DNA of 64,000 nt from Oscillospiraceae bacterium (GCA_015065165.1 SVQU01000006.1:1-64000), one strand, 5' to 3'. Shown: positions 1 through 8,567, counted from the stretch's first letter. Notes: generated from the letters alone by a model not told the origin. Numbers and translations: made by a program.

Positions 1-470
1 TTCCGATCTCCCAAATGAAAGAACGCAATTTCAACAAGGTTGATATTTTAGTCGCTATCAGTGCCAGCGGCAGCGCAAACTGTGTTAAAGGCGCAATTGA
101 TTATGCAAAGGAATGCGGTGCAGTTACTATGTGCGTTTCCTGCAACCCCAACAGCGACCTTATACCCATGGTCGATATTCCTATAATCGCCGAGGTTGGA
201 CCCGAAGTGATTAACGGTTCCACCAGAATGAAGGCAGGCACAGCGCAAAAAATGATTTTGAATATGCTTTCCACAGGCGCAATGATTAGATACGGACGCG
301 TAAGAGGAAACTATATGGCTTATATGATTCCAAACAACAAAAAGCTTGTTGACAGAGCAATACGTATGATTTGCGACAAAACGGGTTGCACCCGTGATAT
401 TGCCGAACAGGAACTTATTAAAGCCGATTATTGCATTGCGGATGCGATGGACGCTATCGAAGGCAAATAA
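1..470 (+). CDS. murQ: N-acetylmuramic acid 6-phosphate etherase, C-terminal part
   Basis: MurQ cleaves the lactyl ether of N-acetylmuramate 6-phosphate to give GlcNAc-6-phosphate and D-lactate in cytosolic recycling of cell-wall sugars. The reading frame is open from the window edge, so the 5' half (about 150 residues of a family usually near 300) is missing. Visible is the second half of a SIS fold: a phosphosugar loop of the type ISASGSANCVKGAI, followed by the family signature GPEVINGSTRMKAGTAQK and the helical C-terminus. An internal ATG at 15 is only the first Met in the visible part, not the start. A hairpin terminator follows the stop codon. The family call is firm; the upstream context cannot be seen. 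Confidence 0.95.
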   Translation, partial: PISQMKERNFNKVDILVAISASGSANCVKGAIDYAKECGAVTMCVSCNPNSDLIPMVDIPIIAEVGPEVINGSTRMKAGTAQKMILNMLSTGAMIRYGRVRGNYMAYMIPNNKKLVDRAIRMICDKTGCTRDIAEQELIKADYCIADAMDAIEGK

Positions 471-490
471 AGCCCACGTAAAATAAAAAA

Positions 491-523
491 AGCCGAAAGG
501 GTTTCCCTCTCGGCTTAATTTTT
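491..523. terminator. Bidirectional intrinsic terminator
   Basis: The inverted repeat AGCCGAAAGGG / CCCTCTCGGCT (one mismatch, 3-base loop) has an A-rich run before it and TTAATTTTT after it. It lies between the convergent murQ and the small membrane protein gene and can serve both. Confidence 0.85.
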
Positions 524-686
524 ATTCTTCGTGTTTATCGTTATCCCCTGAATCTGCATTTAGTTTGCTTTCCTCTATAATGCGTTTTCTTCTGAACATT
601 AGATAGAAATACAAAGGCAAGCCAAGTATACCGATAGACATAACGGCTACGAACAAAATTTGAAAAACTGTATTTATAAATCCCAT
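522..686 (-). CDS. Small single-pass membrane protein downstream of mscS
   Basis: The predicted protein has 54 residues: an N-terminal hydrophobic segment (about residues 5-30), then a basic stretch (FRRKR) and an acidic tail ending in DKHEE. This suggests an N-out or signal-anchor topology with the charged tail in the cytosol. It starts 4 bases after the stop codon of the MscS gene and has an AGGA element 10 bases upstream of the ATG, so the two are probably cotranscribed. The open frame continues to 872, but that extension lies inside the mechanosensitive-channel gene on the same strand and has no coding look, so the inner ATG was chosen. No family is recognised. A role as channel-associated peptide is speculation based only on position. 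Confidence 0.65.
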   Translation of the reverse strand: MGFINTVFQILFVAVMSIGILGLPLYFYLMFRRKRIIEESKLNADSGDNDKHEE

Positions 687-690
687 ATAA

Positions 691-1497
691 TTAATCCTGC
701 TTAATGTGAACGTCCAACTGGTTATAAGGAATGTTGATTTCCGAATCCTTAAATGCGTTCCGTACACCTTCGGTAAGAGCAAACTTAACTTCCCAATAAT
801 CGGCATTGTTACACCAAACGCGCAACGCATATTTAATACCACTGTCGGCACAATCAAGAACAACGGCTGCATAGGCAGGGTCCCTTAACGCTTTGGGGCA
901 TTTTTCCGCAACGGCAAGCATTGTTTCTTTAACCTTTTCGATATCATTTGAATAATCTGCAAAAATTTCAACGTCTACACGGCGCAAATCCTCGGACGAG
1001 AAGTTTGTGATAATAGAATTTGTCAAATTGCCGTTGGGAACGGTTACAGCGCGGTTATCAACAGTAAGTAACTTAGTATACAAAACCGAAATTTCTTTAA
1101 CAGTGCCGCTAACACCTTGTGATTCAACATAATCGCCAACCTTGAAGGGTTTGAAGAAAAGAATCATAATACCGCCTACAAGGTTAGAAAGCGCGCCCTG
1201 AACAGCAAGACCTATTGCAACACCGGCAGATGCAACCAATGCAACAACCGAGCTCATAGGTATGCCGAGTATGGCAATTACGGAAACAATAACCAAAGTT
1301 TTTAGCGAAATCGAAATAAAGCTTGTGATAAAAGAGGACGCCGATTTGTCCATACTTTCGTAAACCTTAGATCGTTTGATTTTTTTAACAATAAAGTTGG
1401 CGACCTTCATACCTATTACAAAAACGATTAATGCAACAACGATATTTTTTGCAAAAGGTACGATCATTGAAAGTAAATCGTTAATAAGATTCTCCAT
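691..1497 (-). CDS. Small-conductance mechanosensitive channel (MscS family)
   Basis: MscS channels open under membrane tension and release small solutes during hypo-osmotic shock. The 268-residue length matches short MscS proteins. There are three hydrophobic segments in the first 120 residues. The third is Gly/Ala-rich (VAIGLAVQGALSNLVGG) and runs into the conserved ILFFKPFKVGDYV stretch that lines the pore and enters the beta domain. The remainder is the cytosolic cage (VPNG, then an alpha/beta C-terminal domain). It is transcribed divergently from parA with its own promoter, and the small membrane protein gene follows within 4 bases. Confidence 0.95.
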   Translation of the reverse strand: MENLINDLLSMIVPFAKNIVVALIVFVIGMKVANFIVKKIKRSKVYESMDKSASSFITSFISISLKTLVIVSVIAILGIPMSSVVALVASAGVAIGLAVQGALSNLVGGIMILFFKPFKVGDYVESQGVSGTVKEISVLYTKLLTVDNRAVTVPNGNLTNSIITNFSSEDLRRVDVEIFADYSNDIEKVKETMLAVAEKCPKALRDPAYAAVVLDCADSGIKYALRVWCNNADYWEVKFALTEGVRNAFKDSEINIPYNQLDVHIKQD

Positions 1498-1525
1498 AGA
1501 AAATCCCCCTTTCCAGAATGTTTAT

Positions 1526-1554
1526 ATTTTATCAATTTGTTTTTGATTTGTCAA
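1526..1554 (-). promoter_or_regulatory. Promoter of the mscS-like gene
   Basis: On the minus strand TTGACA and TAAAAT are separated by 17 bases. The -10 box lies about 30 bases before the ATG. This is a match to the vegetative sigma-A consensus. Confidence 0.75.
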
Positions 1555-1633
1555 CAAAATCAAATGAATATTCAGTTATAATTGTGCTGTGTAAAATCGA
1601 GGATTATTTATTAAGGAAAATATTGCGTTATTA

Positions 1634-1661
1634 TTGACTTTTTCGGGTAATTTGATATACT
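1634..1661 (+). promoter_or_regulatory. Promoter of parA-parB
   Basis: TTGACT and TATACT are separated by 16 bases. The -10 box ends 28 bases before the parA ATG. Confidence 0.65.
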
Positions 1662-1689
1662 ATATTATAACTATTATTTAGAGGATGTT

Positions 1690-2484
1690 ATGACTAAAAC
1701 AAAAATCATCTGTTTTTCTAATCAGAAAGGCGGAGTAGGAAAAACCACCAGCGCACTTAACGTTGCCGCTTGTATTGCACGAAGCGGTAAAAAAGTGTTG
1801 TTTATAGATTCTGACCCACAAGGCAATGCCACCAGCGGTGTGGGCATTAAAAAGCGAAACACCAACGGCAGTATTTACGATTTGCTTATCGGCAGAATGA
1901 CTTGGGACCAAGCAGTTATTGCCACACACGTACGTGGACTATCCATTATTCCATCCAGTATGAACCTTGCAGGCGCAGAGCTCGAATTGGTTGACGAGGA
2001 TGACCGAGTTTTTAGGCTTAAAAACGCTTTGAAGGGCGCAGAGGAAAATTTTGATTACATAATTATCGACTGCCCTCCTTCTTTGGGCTTACTTACCATA
2101 AACGCCCTTACGGCGGCAAGGTTTGTGGTTATACCCGTTTTGTGTGAATACTACTCTTTAGAGGGTTTATCACAATTATCTGCAACCATTAAGCAAATTC
2201 AAAGATTATATAATCCCGATTTGGAGCTTATCGGCGTTTTGATAAATATGTTTGATGGAAGATTGAATCTTTCGGTTTCCATTTTGGAAGAAATCAAAAA
2301 GTATTTTGCCGATAAGATTTTCAGAACACCTATCCCCCGCAGTGTTAAGATAAGCGAAGCACCCAGCTATGGTATGGTTATTACGGAATATGACCGCAAC
2401 GGAAAAGGCTCGGCGGCATATTCGGCAGTGGCTTTAGAGCTTATGCAACGCTGTCAGAAAGCAGAGGAAAATATAAATGGCTAA
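1690..2484 (+). CDS. parA: Chromosome-partitioning ATPase ParA/Soj
   Basis: ParA/Soj is a nucleoid-binding dimeric ATPase that works with ParB in origin segregation and modulates replication initiation in Firmicutes. The 264-residue protein has the deviant Walker A loop KGGVGKTT at residues 13-20, the IDSDPQGN stretch near residue 40 and the Walker B-like IIDCPPSLG near residue 120. The lack of an N-terminal HTH points to the chromosomal (type Ib-like) form. The gene overlaps parB by 8 bases, so the pair is translationally coupled. No nearby parS was recognised by eye. Confidence 0.95.
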   Translation: MTKTKIICFSNQKGGVGKTTSALNVAACIARSGKKVLFIDSDPQGNATSGVGIKKRNTNGSIYDLLIGRMTWDQAVIATHVRGLSIIPSSMNLAGAELELVDEDDRVFRLKNALKGAEENFDYIIIDCPPSLGLLTINALTAARFVVIPVLCEYYSLEGLSQLSATIKQIQRLYNPDLELIGVLINMFDGRLNLSVSILEEIKKYFADKIFRTPIPRSVKISEAPSYGMVITEYDRNGKGSAAYSAVALELMQRCQKAEENING

Positions 2485-3367
2485 AAAAGGATATAGAGGA
2501 CTGGATTCTCTTTTCGAGGACAACTCCATCGACGAAAAGGTTCAGGGTGATATATCAACCCTTAAAATTTCGGATATAGAGCCTAACCGCGGACAGGCGC
2601 GTGCCTATTTTGACGAGGCGGCTTTATTAGAGCTTGCCGATTCTATTTCAAAACACGGTGTTTTACAGCCTATCGTCGTTAGGAAGAAAAGCAACGGTTA
2701 TTATGAAATTATCGCAGGTGAACGCAGATGGAGAGCATCGAAGATTGCGGGATTGAGTGAAATACCCGTTATTATTAAAGACGTTGACGATAAAATTGCA
2801 GGCGAGCTTTCTTTGATAGAAAATCTCCAGAGAGAAAACCTTAACCCCGTTGAAGAAGCAAAGGGTTATCGCGACCTTATGGATAAGTTCGGTTTAACCC
2901 AAGCAGAGGCGGCGGAAAGGGTTGGTAAATCTCGCGAGGCTGTTGCGAATATTTTAAGAATTTTAAAGCTTCCCGACAGCGTTTTAAAGCTTGTTGAAAG
3001 TGGTGAGCTTTCCAACGGCCACGCACGAACCTTGATTCCTCTTGTACAGATTTGTACCGAGGAGGAACTTTTGAATCATGCAGAGGTCGTTATTAAAAAT
3101 AGCCTGTCGGTTCGTCAGACCGAGCAGATGGTCAGACGTATTATAGAGGGCGAAAAGGATAACCCCGATGATGAGCAATCCTTGGTAAGCAAAACCTATT
3201 ATAAGAAAATCGAAAACGAAATGAGCGACAAGCTGGGCAGAAAAACTGCAATTAAATGCAGTGCAAACGGGGACGGTAAGCTTTTACTTTCCTTCTCTAA
3301 CCCCGATGACCTTGAAGAGCTTATTAAGGCTCTTTGCGGAAACGATTTCTTCACAAACGTAAACTAA
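2477..3367 (+). CDS. parB: Chromosome-partitioning protein ParB/Spo0J
   Basis: ParB is a CTP-dependent DNA clamp that loads at parS near the origin and spreads. The 296 residues show the expected order: an N-terminal tail that stimulates ParA (MAKKGYRGLDSLF), the CTP-binding region with GERRWRAS near residue 84, and LIENLQRENLNPVEEA. An HTH follows (TQAEAAERVGKSREAVANIL, about residues 138-158), with a C-terminal dimerisation domain. It overlaps parA by 8 bases and is followed by serS, a neighbour unrelated in function. Confidence 0.95.
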   Translation: MAKKGYRGLDSLFEDNSIDEKVQGDISTLKISDIEPNRGQARAYFDEAALLELADSISKHGVLQPIVVRKKSNGYYEIIAGERRWRASKIAGLSEIPVIIKDVDDKIAGELSLIENLQRENLNPVEEAKGYRDLMDKFGLTQAEAAERVGKSREAVANILRILKLPDSVLKLVESGELSNGHARTLIPLVQICTEEELLNHAEVVIKNSLSVRQTEQMVRRIIEGEKDNPDDEQSLVSKTYYKKIENEMSDKLGRKTAIKCSANGDGKLLLSFSNPDDLEELIKALCGNDFFTNVN

Positions 3368-3417
3368 TTATCACACAAACAATTCATACAAACAAATAAT
3401 AAACGGAGACAGAAAAA

Positions 3418-4695
3418 ATGATTGATATTAAATTCCTTCGCGAAAACCCCGACGTGGTTCGTGAAAACATTAAAAAGAAATTCCAGGACGACAAGCTTCC
3501 TCTTGTAGACGAGGTTATCGAGCTTGACAAGAGAAACCGCGAAATTAAGGTTGAGGTTGAAGCCTTAAGAGCACAGAGAAACAAAGCATCCAAGGAAATC
3601 GGCGGTCTTATGGCTCAGGGCAAAAAGGAAGAAGCCGAGGTTATTAAACGCAGAATTGCTGAAGACGGCGGACGTATTGACAGCCTTACCGCAGAGGAAA
3701 AAGAAGTTACCGAAAAAATCACTGCAATTATGATGCGTATCCCCAACATTATCGACCCCTCTGTGCCCATTGGTAAGAGTGATGAAGAAAACGTTGAGGT
3801 TGAACGCTTTGGCGAACCTGTTGTTCCCGACTTTGAAATCCCCTACCACGCTGACATTCTCGAAAGACTCAGAGGCTTGGATTTGGATTCCGCACGAAAG
3901 GTTGCGGGTAACGGATTCTATTATCTCACAGGTGATATTGCACAGCTTCATTCGGCAGTTATTACCTACGCACGCGATTTTATGATTCAGCGCGGTTTTG
4001 AATATTGCATTCCTCCCTTTATGATTCGCAGTAACGTTGTTACAGGCGTTATGAGCTTTGCCGAAATGGAAGCAATGATGTACAAGATTGAGGGCGAAGA
4101 CCTTTATCTTATCGGTACCAGCGAGCACTCGATGATCGGCAGATACATCGACACCATTATCCCCGAAGCACAGTTACCCAAAACCCTCACCAGCTATTCT
4201 CCTTGCTTCCGTAAGGAAAAGGGCGCGCACGGTATTGAGGAAAGAGGTATTTACCGTATTCACCAGTTTGAAAAGCAGGAAATGGTTGTTATTTGTAAGC
4301 CCGAGGACAGCATGATGTGGTTTGACAAGCTTTGGCAGAACACAGTTGAATTGTTCCGTTCCTTGGACATTCCCGTTCGTACTATCGAATGCTGCTCGGG
4401 CGACCTTGCGGATTTGAAGGTTAAATCCGTTGACGTTGAGGCTTGGTCCCCCAGACAGAAGAAGTATTTTGAGGTTGGCTCTTGCTCGAACCTCGGCGAG
4501 GCACAGGCGCGCAGACTTAAGATTCGCGTTGACGGTGCAGACGGCAAATATTTGGCGCACACCCTTAACAACACCGTTGTTGCTCCTCCCAGAATGCTTA
4601 TTGCACTTATTGAGAATAATCTTAACGAGGACGGAAGCGTTACCATTCCCGAAGCGTTGAGACCTTATATGTTAGGTAAGACAGTTATTAAATAA
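3418..4695 (+). CDS. serS: Seryl-tRNA synthetase
   Basis: A class II synthetase that charges tRNA-Ser. Its 425 residues are the normal length. The N-terminal 110 residues are charged and heptad-rich, as expected for the tRNA-binding coiled coil. Catalytic motif 2 is seen in FRKEKGAHGIEERGIYR with the following HQFEKQEM, and motif 3 near the C-terminus (NNTVVAPPRMLIALIENN). The gap from parB is only 50 bases and holds a GGAGAC Shine-Dalgarno element, leaving no room for a T-box leader of the kind seen before trpB. Confidence 0.97.
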   Translation: MIDIKFLRENPDVVRENIKKKFQDDKLPLVDEVIELDKRNREIKVEVEALRAQRNKASKEIGGLMAQGKKEEAEVIKRRIAEDGGRIDSLTAEEKEVTEKITAIMMRIPNIIDPSVPIGKSDEENVEVERFGEPVVPDFEIPYHADILERLRGLDLDSARKVAGNGFYYLTGDIAQLHSAVITYARDFMIQRGFEYCIPPFMIRSNVVTGVMSFAEMEAMMYKIEGEDLYLIGTSEHSMIGRYIDTIIPEAQLPKTLTSYSPCFRKEKGAHGIEERGIYRIHQFEKQEMVVICKPEDSMMWFDKLWQNTVELFRSLDIPVRTIECCSGDLADLKVKSVDVEAWSPRQKKYFEVGSCSNLGEAQARRLKIRVDGADGKYLAHTLNNTVVAPPRMLIALIENNLNEDGSVTIPEALRPYMLGKTVIK

Positions 4696-4707
4696 AGGAT
4701 GATTTAA

Positions 4708-5139
4708 ATGGATATTAACACTATCCTTTGGATGTTTATGCTTGGTATTTGTGCCGCGATTGTTTCTGTTTATTACAACAACAGATTTCTCGGCAGAATT
4801 ATCAGAAAATTAATAGAAATTGATGCAACAAATGCCGAAAGCGCACTTTCGCCCAAGGAACTGGGTGTGAAAATCACCCCATTTGTTAAATATGCGTTAC
4901 GTCCCGGAACAAGCTTTTCGCAAACGGTTTTGACAACCGAAGACGGTAAGTATTATATCGCCGACAACAAGGTTGATATGGCAAAAGCCAAATATAGCGG
5001 CAAGGATTCTTCACTTCTCTTTGTGATTATTTCTATTCTTTTGCTGCTTTTGGTTACTTTTGCCTTAACTACCGTTTTCCCCGATATTGTTGATTCTTTT
5101 GTCGCAACTTTATCCGAAATTTTCGGAGGAAGGGATTAA
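4708..5139 (+). CDS. Two-helix membrane protein of unknown function
   Basis: The 143-residue protein is not recognised. It has an N-terminal hydrophobic helix (about residues 5-25), a roughly 75-residue polar middle with the short segment LTTEDGKYYIADNK, and a strongly hydrophobic second helix (about residues 103-125) before a short tail ending FGGRD. It follows serS by 12 bases with a good AGGATG element and precedes the MORN gene by 3 bases. It thus belongs to a small envelope-related operon with the MORN protein and lnt. The polar middle could sit either side of the membrane; the sequence does not decide it. Confidence 0.8.
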   Translation: MDINTILWMFMLGICAAIVSVYYNNRFLGRIIRKLIEIDATNAESALSPKELGVKITPFVKYALRPGTSFSQTVLTTEDGKYYIADNKVDMAKAKYSGKDSSLLFVIISILLLLLVTFALTTVFPDIVDSFVATLSEIFGGRD

Positions 5140-5142
5140 TTT

Positions 5143-5988
5143 ATGAATCAAAAACGCAAAGTAAATCCTTTGGTTAAAATTCTTATTGCAGCAATAATTG
5201 CGCTTGTCGTTACTGTTGTTTTGATTTTAATCATCGGCGGAAGATATACGACGCTTCCCGATGGCTCTAAGTTTGTCGGCGAGTTTGAAAACGGTCAGCC
5301 TGTCGAGGGCGTTATTAACAACGGCGAAGACGTTGGGCATCTTGACTTTTATAACAAAACCATTACCTATGACAGCGGCAACCTTTACGTGGGTGAAATA
5401 AAGGACGGCTGCCGCGACGGATATGGTAAAATGACCTATGCCGAAACGGGCGACGTTTACGTTGGTTATTTTTCAAAAGGTAAAATTTCCGGCGCAGGCG
5501 TTTATACCTATTCTAACGGAGACGTTTTTGAAGGTAATTTTGAAGACGGTCTAAAGAACGGATATGGTGTTTTGAAATATGCCAACGGAAACATCTACAG
5601 CGGAACCTACAAGGATGACGTTCGTTCGGGCGACGGTATTTTTACCTGGGCTTCGGGCGCAAAATATACCGGCAAGTTTGAAAACGATTTGAAAAACGGA
5701 TATGGCGTTATGCTTTATGAAAACGGCGACGTTTATGAGGGCGATTTCAAAAACGATATGCGCGACGGCAGTGTTTGCGTTTACAGCTGGGCAAACGGCG
5801 AAAGATATAACGGTCCTTTTAGAAACAACGTTATGGATACCCGTGTTATCAACGCAGACGGTAGCTTTATAATTGACGAAAATAACGAATACGTACACGG
5901 CGATATGGCGACGTATACGTTTACAACCGACAGAACCTTTAAAGGATATTTTGAAAACGGAAAAGCAAAAGGTATTACTATTGGATAG
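5143..5988 (+). CDS. Membrane-anchored MORN-repeat protein
   Basis: The 281-residue protein has one N-terminal transmembrane helix (about residues 10-32) and then about eight MORN-type repeats. Each is near 23 residues with the pattern Y-x-G-x-(F/Y)-x-(D/N)-G-x-x-x-G-x-G-x-(F/Y), for example GNIYSGTYKDDVRSGDG and GDVYEGDFKNDMRDG. MORN repeats form beta-hairpin rods that bind membranes, lipids or proteins and are common in eukaryotes and scattered in bacteria. It sits between a small membrane protein and lnt, and its stop overlaps the likely lnt start. The likely location is the outer face of the membrane. The partner is unknown. Confidence 0.9.
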   Translation: MNQKRKVNPLVKILIAAIIALVVTVVLILIIGGRYTTLPDGSKFVGEFENGQPVEGVINNGEDVGHLDFYNKTITYDSGNLYVGEIKDGCRDGYGKMTYAETGDVYVGYFSKGKISGAGVYTYSNGDVFEGNFEDGLKNGYGVLKYANGNIYSGTYKDDVRSGDGIFTWASGAKYTGKFENDLKNGYGVMLYENGDVYEGDFKNDMRDGSVCVYSWANGERYNGPFRNNVMDTRVINADGSFIIDENNEYVHGDMATYTFTTDRTFKGYFENGKAKGITIG

Positions 5989-7573
5989 TATCAGAAATTT
6001 TTTAAAACGTTTTTCGGAATTGCTTAACAACAGATTATTTTTAGTTTTAGTTTGTTTTACAACAGGATTGTTAAGCGCTATCCCCTATTATTTCGAAAAG
6101 CTGTTTGTTTTCACATTTATTTCACTGTTTGTTCTGTTTTATATAGTGTTTACACAAAGAAGGGCAAACAAAGGTGTGTTTTTACCCTTCTTTGTTTACT
6201 TTTTCGGGTTTTACTTTTTTGTTTATATATTTTTGTCCGAGCTTTATCCTTATGACTATTTTGGGTTTACCGATGAGCAAGGCATTTTTATAATGATTTG
6301 CTCTTGCTTATTAATACCGTTGTTACATTCGGTAGTTGAAGCATTGGTTATGTCTTTCACAAAGTTTATTTCCAACACCGCGCTTTTTCCAATCGGAGCT
6401 GCGGCTGTTTGGGTTTTGGGCGAGGCTTTGCTTTCTGTAGGCACGCTTGCCTTCCCTTGGGCTAATATAGCGGTTTCTTTAACGGGCTGGCTTCCCTTTT
6501 TACAAACGGCATCGCTTTTTGGAAAAGGCTTCATTTCGTTTATTATCGTATTTGTTTGCAGTTCGTTGGCGATTTCGGTGTTTGACAAAAAGAAGGTATT
6601 TGCTTTTACTGCAGTTATTGTTTTACTATGTAATATTATTACGGGTTACGTTTTGTGGTTAATTCCCGTTGAAAAATCCACCACAGCAGAAACTGCAATT
6701 GTACAAGGCAACGTGCTTTTTAACGAGAAATGGAATTACGAAAACCAATTTAGAATTTTCGAAAAGTATACCGAAATGACAGAGGAAGCCGCAAGGAACG
6801 GGGCAAAGCTTATTATATTGCCCGAAGGTGCGATACCTGCTGTTTTCAAGGAAAACGGAAGAATACACAAAGCATTCGGATATATTGCTGAAACCTATGA
6901 CGTAACGGTTATTATGGGTATACATTATATCACCGACACCGAGCAGAGAAACGCGGTGGTTACTATCTACCCCGATGGAAGCTTATCAGAAAGATATGAC
7001 AAGCTTCATTTAGTCCCCTTTTCGGAGTTTATTCCCTTTTCGGACTTTATCGGGAAATTCATCCCATTTGTTGAAGAATTCAGCGAAGATTCCGGGGTTT
7101 ATCAAAAGGGCGACGGATATAAGGTTTTCCAAACCGAATTTGGTGATATTTCGCCTCTTATTTGCTTTGATTCTATATTTCCAAACCTTGCCCGCGAAAG
7201 CGTTAACGACGGCGCTACTTTATTGGCGGTGGTTACCAACGACAGCTGGTTTAACGACAGCGTTGGTATTTATACCCACTTAAGACATTCACAATTACGC
7301 GCCATTGAAAACAGACGGTTTGTGGTTCGCGGTGCAAACACCGGTATTTCTGCTTTTATCAACCAAAGGGGCGAAATTATTAGCGAAACACAGCCTTTGG
7401 TAGAAGATACTATTTATAACGACGTTTACAATATTAAAACCATATCGTTATATACAAAAACAGGCGATTTGGTACTTTATGCATCCGTTTTGATAGTTAT
7501 TTATATTTTAATCGACCACATAAGGAGAAGAAAAAATGGAAAAAATACAATTGCACCAGACAGAAATTTATGA
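5981..7573 (+). CDS. lnt: Apolipoprotein N-acyltransferase
   Basis: Lnt transfers an acyl chain to the N-terminal Cys of lipoproteins at the outer face of the membrane. After several N-terminal membrane helices comes a nitrilase-like domain holding the expected triad: Glu in LIILPEGAIPAVF, Lys in YDKLHLVPFSEF and Cys in PLICFDSIF. A final membrane helix closes the protein. The open frame extends to an ATG at 5873, but this lies deep inside the MORN gene. The TTG at 5981, with AAAGG eight bases before it and just ahead of the hydrophobic region, is the better start and gives 530 residues and an 8-base overlap. The 3' end overlaps the hydrolase gene by 38 bases. Confidence 0.9.
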   Translation: MDSIRNFLKRFSELLNNRLFLVLVCFTTGLLSAIPYYFEKLFVFTFISLFVLFYIVFTQRRANKGVFLPFFVYFFGFYFFVYIFLSELYPYDYFGFTDEQGIFIMICSCLLIPLLHSVVEALVMSFTKFISNTALFPIGAAAVWVLGEALLSVGTLAFPWANIAVSLTGWLPFLQTASLFGKGFISFIIVFVCSSLAISVFDKKKVFAFTAVIVLLCNIITGYVLWLIPVEKSTTAETAIVQGNVLFNEKWNYENQFRIFEKYTEMTEEAARNGAKLIILPEGAIPAVFKENGRIHKAFGYIAETYDVTVIMGIHYITDTEQRNAVVTIYPDGSLSERYDKLHLVPFSEFIPFSDFIGKFIPFVEEFSEDSGVYQKGDGYKVFQTEFGDISPLICFDSIFPNLARESVNDGATLLAVVTNDSWFNDSVGIYTHLRHSQLRAIENRRFVVRGANTGISAFINQRGEIISETQPLVEDTIYNDVYNIKTISLYTKTGDLVLYASVLIVIYILIDHIRRRKNGKNTIAPDRNL

Positions 7574-8393
7574 CGGCGCTTTAACGGTTACGTTGGAATT
7601 AATGATTCACGCAAAATCCCCCGAAATCACAAATAAAAGACGTCCCGCAATGGTCGTGTTCCCCGGCGGCGGTTATGCAATGACCTCCGACAGAGAGGCG
7701 GAGCCTATCGCAAGCGCATATTTTGCGGCAGGTTATAACACCTTTACCGTTAGATATATCACAGGCGAAAAAGCCAAGGTTAACAACCCCTTATACGATG
7801 CCGCAGCGGCAGTTGCACACGTACGCACCAACGCAGAACAATATTGCATCGACCCCGACAGAATTGCCGTTATCGGTTTTTCCGCAGGCGGACATTTGGC
7901 GGGTTACATAAGCACCTCTTGGCACAGAAAAGATATCAGCGAAAAGCTGGGCATTGACAACGAGCTTTGCAAGCCTAACGCGGCTGTTCTTTGTTATCCC
8001 GTTATCACCAACAACGTGCCCACTCATAAGGAATCCTTTGATAACCTATTGGGTGCAGACAGAAGTGAAGAGCTTGAAAAAGCCGCAAATCTTGACGATA
8101 TGGTTGATGAACGCACCTGCCCTTGCTTTATCTGGCATACCGCAACCGACGCCTGCGTTCCTGTTGCGAACTCTTTGGCATTGGCAAGAGCCTTGACCGA
8201 CAACAACATCGGTTGTGAGCTTCACATATTCCCCATGGGTTGCCACGGTTTGGGACGCGCTACCGCAGAAACCGCACCCGATTGGGGTGTAAAGGAATAC
8301 CACTTACCCTATATCGCTCGTTGGATGGATTGGTCCTTAACCTGGCTTGAAGAAACGCTTTACGGCGGAAAAATGAAATTACGCGAAATGTAA
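7536..8393 (+). CDS. Alpha/beta hydrolase, esterase-like
   Basis: The 285-residue protein has an alpha/beta-hydrolase layout. The oxyanion-hole loop is VVFPGGGYAM (about residues 45-54), the nucleophile elbow is GFSAGGH (Ser near residue 114), the acid is in HTATDACVP and the His in MGCHGLG. The HGGG-like loop and overall pattern match carbohydrate acetyl-esterase/BD-FAE-like enzymes. No signal peptide is present, so it acts in the cytosol, perhaps deacetylating imported sugars. The substrate is inference. The ATG at 7536 has a clear AGGAGA element inside the end of lnt, giving a 38-base overlap. A strong hairpin follows the gene. Confidence 0.85.
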   Translation: MEKIQLHQTEIYDGALTVTLELMIHAKSPEITNKRRPAMVVFPGGGYAMTSDREAEPIASAYFAAGYNTFTVRYITGEKAKVNNPLYDAAAAVAHVRTNAEQYCIDPDRIAVIGFSAGGHLAGYISTSWHRKDISEKLGIDNELCKPNAAVLCYPVITNNVPTHKESFDNLLGADRSEELEKAANLDDMVDERTCPCFIWHTATDACVPVANSLALARALTDNNIGCELHIFPMGCHGLGRATAETAPDWGVKEYHLPYIARWMDWSLTWLEETLYGGKMKLREM

Positions 8394-8409
8394 TTTTTGT
8401 AATAAAATT

Positions 8410-8448
8410 AACCTCCTTTGCGGAATAATAACCGCGAGGAGGTTTTTA
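8410..8448 (+). terminator. Terminator hairpin that also contains a Shine-Dalgarno
   Basis: AACCTCCT...GCGG pairs with CCGC...AGGAGGTT, giving about 12 base pairs with a small internal bulge and an AATAATAA loop, followed by TTTTTATA. This is a classic intrinsic terminator for the hydrolase gene. Its 3' arm is a perfect AGGAGG (8437-8442) placed 7 bases before the ATG of the 27-residue peptide gene. Confidence 0.75.
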
Positions 8449-8449
8449 T

Positions 8450-8533
8450 ATGATTGGATTTTTATTAGGTACCCTTGTGGGGGGATTTTTGGTTGTGGCT
8501 GTTTTATGCATGGTGAAAATAGCGAAAAATTAA
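8450..8533 (+). CDS. 27-residue hydrophobic peptide
   Basis: The short open frame starts ATG-ATT-GGA and has a perfect AGGAGG 7 bases upstream. It encodes one hydrophobic helix rich in Gly and Val (FLLGTLVGGFLVVAVLCMV) and a short basic end (KIAKN). The pattern resembles very small membrane peptides such as DUF3789 found in Clostridia, but that is by-eye similarity. The ribosome site lies in the 3' arm of a terminator-like hairpin, and a second terminator follows the stop within a few bases, so the gene is boxed between two hairpins. It is too short for confident coding evidence. Confidence 0.5.
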   Translation: MIGFLLGTLVGGFLVVAVLCMVKIAKN

Positions 8534-8560
8534 AAAGCAGTCTTAAAGACTGCTTTTTCT
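8532..8560. terminator. Bidirectional intrinsic terminator
   Basis: AAAAAGCAGTCT and AGACTGCTTTTT pair around a 3-base loop, with T-runs for both directions. It separates the small peptide gene from trpB, which converges on it. Confidence 0.9.
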
Positions 8561-8567
8561 AAAAAAC

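Noticed and set aside
687..872. N-terminal extension of the small membrane protein frame
   Set aside because: It lies inside the MscS coding region on the same strand and gives no domain; the inner ATG has a ribosome site.
1600..3420. A parS site close to parA-parB
   Set aside because: No sequence close to TGTTTCACGTGAAACA was seen by eye in this area; a genome scan would be needed.
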